Source: Prevotellaceae bacterium UBA1743 (lineage in GTDB: Bacteria > Bacteroidota > Bacteroidia > Bacteroidales > Bacteroidaceae). Taken from it: 58,505 nucleotides of DNA. A program made the position numbers and the translations under genes. The stretch is taken from the NCBI GenBank assembly GCA_002314945.1, contig DCHV01000050.1, positions 1 through 58,505 on the forward strand. The letters run 5' to 3'. Below, piece by piece: positions 50,970 through 58,505 of the stretch. The notes under the pieces were generated by a model. It saw only the letters and a list, made by a program, of their open reading frames with translations, had not been told where the DNA came from and did not search any database. Positions within the stretch are counted from its first letter, which is position 1; each line of letters opens with the position of its first letter.

Positions 50970-53510
50970 ATGAAAGCAAAACATGCAATGGCTATCCTCT
51001 CCGCATTGTGCTTGTGGGGATGTCAACAAGGAAATCAAGACAATGACTTTTTCCAACCATACACGAGTACCGATTTGCGTTTGCCATCTGTGCCTCTAAT
51101 TGTGAATGACCCCTATTTCAGCATCTGGTCGCCCTTCGACAAACTTACTGATGGTACAACACGCCATTGGACAGATCGCGAGAAACCATTAACTGGCTTA
51201 TTGCGAGTAGATGGCGTGACATATCGTTTCATGGGAACAGATATGACAGTATATGAAACGGTTGTACCTATGGCCAGCGAAGAAGCATGGGAAGGACGCA
51301 TGACTCGTCAGAAACCCTCAGATGGCTGGGAACAACCCGCATACAATGATAATACCTGGGAGGTAAAGAAAGCAGCCTTTGGTAGTAATGACAAGAAATA
51401 TGTCAATACGAAATGGGATGAACTAAACTCCGATATGTGGGTAAGGAGAACTATATCCATTTCTGCAGAAGACCTCAAAAAGGATTTGATTGTTAAATAC
51501 TCTCACGACGATGCATTTGAAATGTATATCAACGGTACCAAAGTGATAGACACTGGTGACAAGTGGGCGGATGACTATCTGACTATGCCACTCGAAGGTG
51601 AGCAGAAAGAACTTCTACATGAAGGTGAAAACATGATTGCAGTACATTGCCACAACAAGATAGGAGGTGCGTATATTGATTTTGGTTTCTTCAAGAACAC
51701 TACTCCCGCCAACGACAAGATTCTGGTAGCCGAGCAGAAAAGTGTTGATGTACTCGCCACCAACACCTATTACACCTTCGGTTGTGGTCCTGTCGATCTG
51801 GATGTTGTATTCACTGCTCCAATGCTCATCGATGACCTTGATCTTCTGAGTATGCCCATCAACTACATTTCCACACAGGTTCGCAGCACGGATGGAAAAG
51901 CCCATTCTGTCCAGTTGTACCTGAGTTCCAGTACACGTATGGCCGTCGATAATGAAAACCAGCCCACCGTAAGCAAATACATAGTATCGGATGGTATAAG
52001 TGCTGTACGTACAGGAACAATAGATCAGCCCATCCTGAACAAGACGGGAGATGGAATTTGTATAGACTGGGGCTACTTCTACCTACCGGCTGTAAATGGC
52101 GATGTAACCATTGGCTCATTGAGAGAGACACGTGACGCTTTTGTGGAGAATGGAAAATTTGCTGACAACCTGAACGGAAAAGACGAAAATGGGTTGCGTG
52201 CCTATAAGGTTTCAGAGCAACCCGACTTGGCCTACCTGCATGATTATGGTACTGTAGAGAAAAGCCAAAGTTTCGCCATGATGGGATATGACGAGGTACA
52301 AGATATCGAGTACATGTACCATCGCTATAAAGCCTATTGGGCGCATGAAGGTGAAGTTACTATCACCCAAGCTTTCAGAGAGATGAAGATGCGCTACACG
52401 GAGATTATGTCACGTTGCAGACAGTTGGACAAGAGAATTTACGAAGATGGAATGGCTGTAGGGGGCAAACAATATGCCGAGATTCTATCTGGGTCATACC
52501 GTCATGTCATTGCCGCTCACAAGCTTTTCCAGGACGAAGATGGTAATCTGTTATTCTTCAGCAAGGAGAATAACTCCAACGGATGTGTGAACACGGTCGA
52601 TTTGACCTATCCCGAAGCCCCACTGTTCTTGGTGTACAATCCTGAATTGGAGAAAGCCATGATGACCAGCATCCTGGAATATAGTTACTCTGGCAGATGG
52701 ACCAAGCCCTTTGCCGCACACGATTTGGGTACATATCCCAAGGCAGATGGGCAGGTATATGGTGGTGATATGCCATTGGAAGAAGCAGGTAATATGCTCG
52801 CTCTGGCAGCTACGTTGTGCAAATTGGATGGCAACACCTCATACGTGGACAAATACTGGGATGTTCTCACCACCTGGGCTGACTACCTTTCCGAAAATGG
52901 TCAGGATCCCGAGAACCAATTGTGTACCGACGACTTTGCCGGACATTGGCCTCACAACTGCAACCTATCACTCAAGGCCATCTTCGGTGTGGCAGGATAT
53001 GGGTTGATGGCACAGATGAAGGGTGATGCTGAGACGGGCGACAAATATCTGGCACGCGCCAAGGAGATGGCACAGAAGTGGGAAGAGATGGCCCTGGAAG
53101 GCGATCACTACCGACTGGCCTTTGACAAAGAGAACACATGGAGCCAGAAGTACAATATGATTTGGGACAAGCTGTGGGGAACTCATATACTCAGCGACCA
53201 GGTATTCGAGAATGAAATACAGTATTACCTTACCGTTCAGAACAAGTATGGCTTGCCGTTGGATTGTCGCAGGGATTACACGAAGAGCGACTGGATTATG
53301 TGGACAGCAGGCATGTCTCCCGATCAGGAAACCTTTGAGAAGTTTGTTGGCCCTGTCTATACATACATAAATGAGACAAAGAGTAGGGTTCCTATCAGCG
53401 ACTGGTCTGATACCAAGACGGCCAACATGGTCGGCTTTAAGGCCCGTTCCGTGATTGGTGGATATTGGATGCGTGTACTTACTGATAAGTTGTCCCGACA
53501 GAATCAATAA
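50970..53510 (+). CDS. Secreted glutaminase-family protein (DUF4964/5127/4965/1793 architecture)
   Basis: An 846-residue lipoprotein-like protein (MKAKHAMAILSALCLWGC, Cys about 18). The order is an N-terminal domain with LRLPSVPLIVNDPYFSIWSPFDKLTDG, a jelly-roll inserted segment (about 105-250, DMWVRRTISISAEDLKKDLIVKYSHDDAFEMYING...), then DVVFTAPMLIDDLDLLSMPINYIS, and a C-terminal alpha/alpha-toroid-like region (DLGTYPKADGQVYGGDMPLEEAGNMLALAATLCKLDG, GLPLDCRRDYTKSDWIMWTA). This matches the glutaminase A-like family seen in fungi and Bacteroidetes. A glycosidase role has also been suggested for the family. Catalysis is not proven. The next gene overlaps its stop (taATG). Confidence 0.78.
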   Translation: MKAKHAMAILSALCLWGCQQGNQDNDFFQPYTSTDLRLPSVPLIVNDPYFSIWSPFDKLTDGTTRHWTDREKPLTGLLRVDGVTYRFMGTDMTVYETVVPMASEEAWEGRMTRQKPSDGWEQPAYNDNTWEVKKAAFGSNDKKYVNTKWDELNSDMWVRRTISISAEDLKKDLIVKYSHDDAFEMYINGTKVIDTGDKWADDYLTMPLEGEQKELLHEGENMIAVHCHNKIGGAYIDFGFFKNTTPANDKILVAEQKSVDVLATNTYYTFGCGPVDLDVVFTAPMLIDDLDLLSMPINYISTQVRSTDGKAHSVQLYLSSSTRMAVDNENQPTVSKYIVSDGISAVRTGTIDQPILNKTGDGICIDWGYFYLPAVNGDVTIGSLRETRDAFVENGKFADNLNGKDENGLRAYKVSEQPDLAYLHDYGTVEKSQSFAMMGYDEVQDIEYMYHRYKAYWAHEGEVTITQAFREMKMRYTEIMSRCRQLDKRIYEDGMAVGGKQYAEILSGSYRHVIAAHKLFQDEDGNLLFFSKENNSNGCVNTVDLTYPEAPLFLVYNPELEKAMMTSILEYSYSGRWTKPFAAHDLGTYPKADGQVYGGDMPLEEAGNMLALAATLCKLDGNTSYVDKYWDVLTTWADYLSENGQDPENQLCTDDFAGHWPHNCNLSLKAIFGVAGYGLMAQMKGDAETGDKYLARAKEMAQKWEEMALEGDHYRLAFDKENTWSQKYNMIWDKLWGTHILSDQVFENEIQYYLTVQNKYGLPLDCRRDYTKSDWIMWTAGMSPDQETFEKFVGPVYTYINETKSRVPISDWSDTKTANMVGFKARSVIGGYWMRVLTDKLSRQNQ

Positions 53511-54310
53511 TGAAAACCCTATTCTGGAAAACTATCGCTGCATTGCTCATTTTTGGAGCAATGCAGTTGCTTTTTGCGCCCATTCTTACATGGGCGGGTG
53601 TGGAATTTTACGACACTCTTGGCCTTACTACCATCTTGTCTGGTGTCATCACCTGTATTGTTATTCACTTCGGATTGGGGATGATACAATGGCACGAATG
53701 CTTTCGTGCCGAGCATATTGGATGGCACGATAGCATACACTGCACCATAGGAGTCTGTGCGGCCATCTTTTGCATGAACGCCCTGACGGAGAAATTGGAA
53801 CTGCCAGACCTGATGAGTGATTACTACGACGGCATGTTCCACAATGCCTACTGCATCATAGCCGTAGCCATAGTAGGACCCATCTGCGAGGAACTCGTGT
53901 TTCGTGAGGGAATTCAGGGACTTCTACAACGCAACGGAGTAGGCACATGGACAGCCATTCTCTGTAGTGCTGCATGTTTCGGCCTAATTCATGGAAATCC
54001 GTCACAGATACCCTTTGCCTTTATCCTTGGCATCATTTTCTCTCTCATCTATTACAAGACAAAGAGTATTCTCATCCCGTGCATACTACATGTTTTCAAC
54101 AACAGTCTTATCATGTTCCTGTATATGATTATGGGAAAAGATGTTGATTTGGAACAGGTCGTAGGAGGTTCCCTTATGCTATGGATCCTGATTGTGGCAT
54201 GTGCCCTCCTGAGCGTTATCACGATGTGGCATTTCTTACCGTCAAAGGTCAAAGAACAGCCAGGAGAGTCATGTCTTCAGGATAGGACGACCCTATCTGG
54301 ATTCAAATAA
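53510..54310 (+). CDS. CPBP-family intramembrane metalloprotease (Abi/Rce1 type)
   Basis: A 266-residue membrane protein with about eight helices and the full CPBP signature: EELVFREGIQGLL (Glu 127, Glu 128, Arg 132), FGLIHGN (His 161) and ILHVFNNSL (His 194, Asn 197). Family members cleave prenylated or other membrane proteins, or mature bacteriocins. No bacteriocin gene is near. The ATG shares a base with the stop of the glutaminase-like gene. Confidence 0.85.
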   Translation: MKTLFWKTIAALLIFGAMQLLFAPILTWAGVEFYDTLGLTTILSGVITCIVIHFGLGMIQWHECFRAEHIGWHDSIHCTIGVCAAIFCMNALTEKLELPDLMSDYYDGMFHNAYCIIAVAIVGPICEELVFREGIQGLLQRNGVGTWTAILCSAACFGLIHGNPSQIPFAFILGIIFSLIYYKTKSILIPCILHVFNNSLIMFLYMIMGKDVDLEQVVGGSLMLWILIVACALLSVITMWHFLPSKVKEQPGESCLQDRTTLSGFK

Positions 54311-54341
54311 ACGGAATAATCCCAATATTTGCAGATAATAT

Positions 54342-54372
54342 TTTGCCAACCCATAGAAAATCTGTAAATTTG
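54342..54372 (+). promoter_or_regulatory. Consensus promoter of mutA-mutB
   Basis: TTTG (54342-54345), 19 bp, TAAATTTG (54365-54372): a perfect Bacteroidetes promoter giving a leader of about 45 nt to the ATG at 54423. The 112-bp gap (54311-54422) shows no cobalamin-riboswitch features. Confidence 0.85.
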
Positions 54373-54422
54373 CGCTAAATTATAAGCAAAAGAAGCTAAA
54401 TTACATTATTTATTTACAAAAA

Positions 54423-56273
54423 ATGGCAGAAAATAAAGAAAAACTTTTTGCTGATTTCGTAGCCCCTACCAGCCAGGAATGGCGTGATAAGATCGAAGTC
54501 GATCTCAAGGGTGCCGATTATCAGAAGAAGATGGTTTGGAAGACCAACGAAGGTTTCTCCATGGAGCCTTTCTACCGCAAGGAGGATGTGGACAAATTGG
54601 CCACCATCAACGCCTTGCCCGGTGAATTCCCCTATGTACGTGGCAACAAGGCTGCGGACAACTCATGGTATGTTCGTCAGAACATCAAGTGTGAATGCCC
54701 CAAGGAGGCAAACGAGAAGGCAAAGGACATCCTCAACAAGGGTGTCAACAGCTTGGGCTTCTGCATCCCTGGTGACAAGTTGAGTGCCGAATATATCGAC
54801 GCTTTGCTGGACGGTATCTATGCCGACTGTGTGGAACTGAACTTCCAGACATGCCAGTGTCATAGTGTAGAGTTGGCACAGTTGCTGGCTGCTTATTTCC
54901 AGAAGAAAGGTTACGAGGCAGCTCGTATAGAAGGCTCTATCTCGTTCGACCCTCTGGAGAAGATGATTTCCAAGGGCAAGGATAGCAGCGCCATGCTTGC
55001 CAATGCTAAGCAGATGGTTGAGATTCTGGCTTCTTTCCCCAATTTCCGCGCCATTACGGTCAACGCCTTCAAGTTGACAGATGCAGGTGCTTACAGCTAC
55101 CAGGATTTAGGTTATGCTCTGGCATGGGGTAACGAATACATGAACCAGTTGACCGAAGCAGGTGTTGCTCCCGAATTGGCAGCTCAGAACATCAAGTTCA
55201 ACTTGGGTATCAACGGCGTATATTTCATGGAAATTGCCAAGATGCGTGCAGCTCGTATGTTGTGGGCTCAGATCGTAAGCCAATACACAGCTTGCAAGGA
55301 GAGCGCCAAGATGCACATCTGCGCCATCACTACCACTTACAACCAGACACTTTTCGACAGTTATGTCAACTTGCTGCGTTCTCAGACCGAGGCTATGAGT
55401 GCCGCTTTGGGCGGTGTAGAAAGCATCGTGGTTACTCCGTTCGATGCTCCCTACGAGGTAGCTACCGATTTTGCAGAGCGTATAGCACGCAACCAGCAGT
55501 TGCTGCTCAAGGATGAGTGTCATTTCGATCGTATGGTAGATGTGGCAGGCGGTTCTTATTTCATCGAAGAACTGACAGATGCTCTTGCAGGCCAAGCATG
55601 GAAATTGTTCCTCTCTGTTGAACAGGAGGGTGGTTTCCTGGCTGCTGCCAAGGCTGGTACAGTTCAGAATGCCATCAATGAGACCAACGTAGCACGTCAT
55701 GCCAATGCAGGCAAGCGTAAGGAGTTCCTCTTAGGTACCAACCAGTTCCCCAACTTCACAGAGAAGAGCGAGGGCAAGGAGCCTTTGGCTTGTGCATGTG
55801 GTACATGTTGTGGCGAAGAAACAGAGATTCCTGCTATCAAGGCAACACGTCTCGCCAGCGATTTCGAGAACTTGCGTCTCACCACCGAGAAGGCTGCCAA
55901 GACTCCCGTTGCTTTCATGCTCACCATTGGCAACCTCGCCATGCGTCAGGCTCGCGCACAGTTCAGTTGCAACTTCCTGGCTGCAGCAGGTTACAAGGTA
56001 ATGGACAATCTGGGCTTCAAGACTGTGGAAGAAGGCGTAGATGCCGCATTGGCAGCAGGTGCCGATATCGTAGTTCTCTGCTCCAGCGATGACGAATACG
56101 CAGAATATGCAGTACCCGCATTCCAGTATCTGAACGGCCGTGCTATGTTTGTTGTAGCAGGCGCTCCCGCTTGCAGCGAAGATCTGAAAGCTGCTGGTAT
56201 CGAGAACTTCATCCATGTACGTGTGGATCAGTTGAAGACTTTGAAAGAATATAACGCTAAATTGGGAATCTAA
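54423..56273 (+). CDS. mutA: Methylmalonyl-CoA mutase small (beta) subunit
   Basis: A 616-residue partner of the B12-dependent mutase that isomerises succinyl-CoA and methylmalonyl-CoA in the propionate pathway. It shares the TIM-barrel fold (AWGNEYMNQLTEAGV; GVYFMEIAKMRAARMLWAQI), but its C-terminal B12-binding domain (NLGFKTVEEGVDAALAAGADIVVLCSSDDEYAEYAVPAF) lacks the DxHxxG cobalamin motif, as normal for this non-catalytic subunit. It is transcribed from a consensus promoter and followed 3 bp later by mutB. Confidence 0.93.
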   Translation: MAENKEKLFADFVAPTSQEWRDKIEVDLKGADYQKKMVWKTNEGFSMEPFYRKEDVDKLATINALPGEFPYVRGNKAADNSWYVRQNIKCECPKEANEKAKDILNKGVNSLGFCIPGDKLSAEYIDALLDGIYADCVELNFQTCQCHSVELAQLLAAYFQKKGYEAARIEGSISFDPLEKMISKGKDSSAMLANAKQMVEILASFPNFRAITVNAFKLTDAGAYSYQDLGYALAWGNEYMNQLTEAGVAPELAAQNIKFNLGINGVYFMEIAKMRAARMLWAQIVSQYTACKESAKMHICAITTTYNQTLFDSYVNLLRSQTEAMSAALGGVESIVVTPFDAPYEVATDFAERIARNQQLLLKDECHFDRMVDVAGGSYFIEELTDALAGQAWKLFLSVEQEGGFLAAAKAGTVQNAINETNVARHANAGKRKEFLLGTNQFPNFTEKSEGKEPLACACGTCCGEETEIPAIKATRLASDFENLRLTTEKAAKTPVAFMLTIGNLAMRQARAQFSCNFLAAAGYKVMDNLGFKTVEEGVDAALAAGADIVVLCSSDDEYAEYAVPAFQYLNGRAMFVVAGAPACSEDLKAAGIENFIHVRVDQLKTLKEYNAKLGI

Positions 56274-56276
56274 GAC

Positions 56277-58445
<2,169 letters not shown>

Positions 58446-58466
58446 TATTCCCCGTCCCAATCAAAT

Positions 58467-58505
58467 AAAGTGGAGTCCCGCCAAATGGTGAGATTCCACT
58501 TTTTT
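58467..58505 (+). terminator. Rho-independent terminator after mutB
   Basis: AAAGTGGAGTC (58467-58477) pairs with GATTCCACTTT (58492-58502), one G-U, followed by a T-run that reaches the window end. Confidence 0.85.

Noticed and set aside
54311..54422. Cobalamin riboswitch upstream of mutA
   Set aside because: Only 112 bp, no B12-box-like conserved segment, and most of it is taken up by the promoter.

Overview
The window is a bacterial chromosome segment from the Bacteroidota, most likely the order Bacteroidales and probably a Prevotellaceae-like lineage. The signs are the gene content (a DUF6089 / uppS / bamA / skp / murI operon, a type IX secretion plug protein, a methylmalonyl-CoA mutase pair, a V-type ATPase with a DUF2764 gene) and promoters of the Bacteroides sigma-ABfr type (TTTG, 19-21 bp, TAnnTTTG) in front of several operons. 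No tRNA, rRNA, CRISPR array, transposase or integrase was seen. Genus and species cannot be fixed from the sequence alone.

Layout. 1-943: non-coding and unusually repetitive (22-bp tandem units, a 35-bp inverted repeat, an 11-bp phased palindromic array). 944-2130: three small genes (zinc-ribbon protein, Cys-motif protein, GNAT acetyltransferase lacking a normal start). 2447-16132: an exopolysaccharide/capsule locus of Wzx/Wzy type: initiating sugar-phosphate transferase, outer-membrane SLBB export protein, Wzz, Wzy, Wzx, two hexapeptide acyltransferases, two GT4 glycosyltransferases, a WbsX-type protein and a TupA-like ATP-grasp protein, with one SGNH-type lipoprotein on the opposite strand. 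16136-19852: secreted esterase, GH16 and GH30 enzymes that could trim or degrade the polymer.

19863-26656 (minus strand): a stand-alone substrate-binding lipoprotein, then a tightly packed seven-gene operon (secreted protein, HPr-kinase-like ATPase, Sec11-like S24/S26 peptidase, PqqD, 2-hydroxyacid dehydrogenase, type IX secretion plug protein, AmpG-like transporter). 26782-28269: HtrA/DegP protease. 28640-29012: RNase P RNA with a consensus promoter. 29028-30969: BrkB/YihY membrane protein, a 50-residue membrane peptide and a HAD phosphatase.

31194-40412 (minus strand): envelope biogenesis cluster: ribD, a DUF6242 lipoprotein, a DUF6089 barrel protein, uppS, bamA, three consecutive skp/ompH genes and murI. 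40474-43148 (plus): prmC-recX, then pyrE and an SRPBCC protein, closed by a strong terminator. 43362-50866: V-type ATPase operon E-DUF2764-A-B-D-I-K, whose K subunit carries the Na+-ligand residues of the Enterococcus hirae rotor ring. 50970-54310: a glutaminase-like lipoprotein and a CPBP protease. 54423-58445: mutA-mutB (succinyl-CoA / methylmalonyl-CoA, propionate pathway), closed by a terminator at the window end.

Most promising for novelty: the HprK-like / S26 peptidase / PqqD cassette without a radical-SAM enzyme, the phased repeat arrays at 96-221 and 612-695, the 22-bp phased operator-like array between the GH16 and GH30 genes, and two families of short interspersed intergenic repeats.
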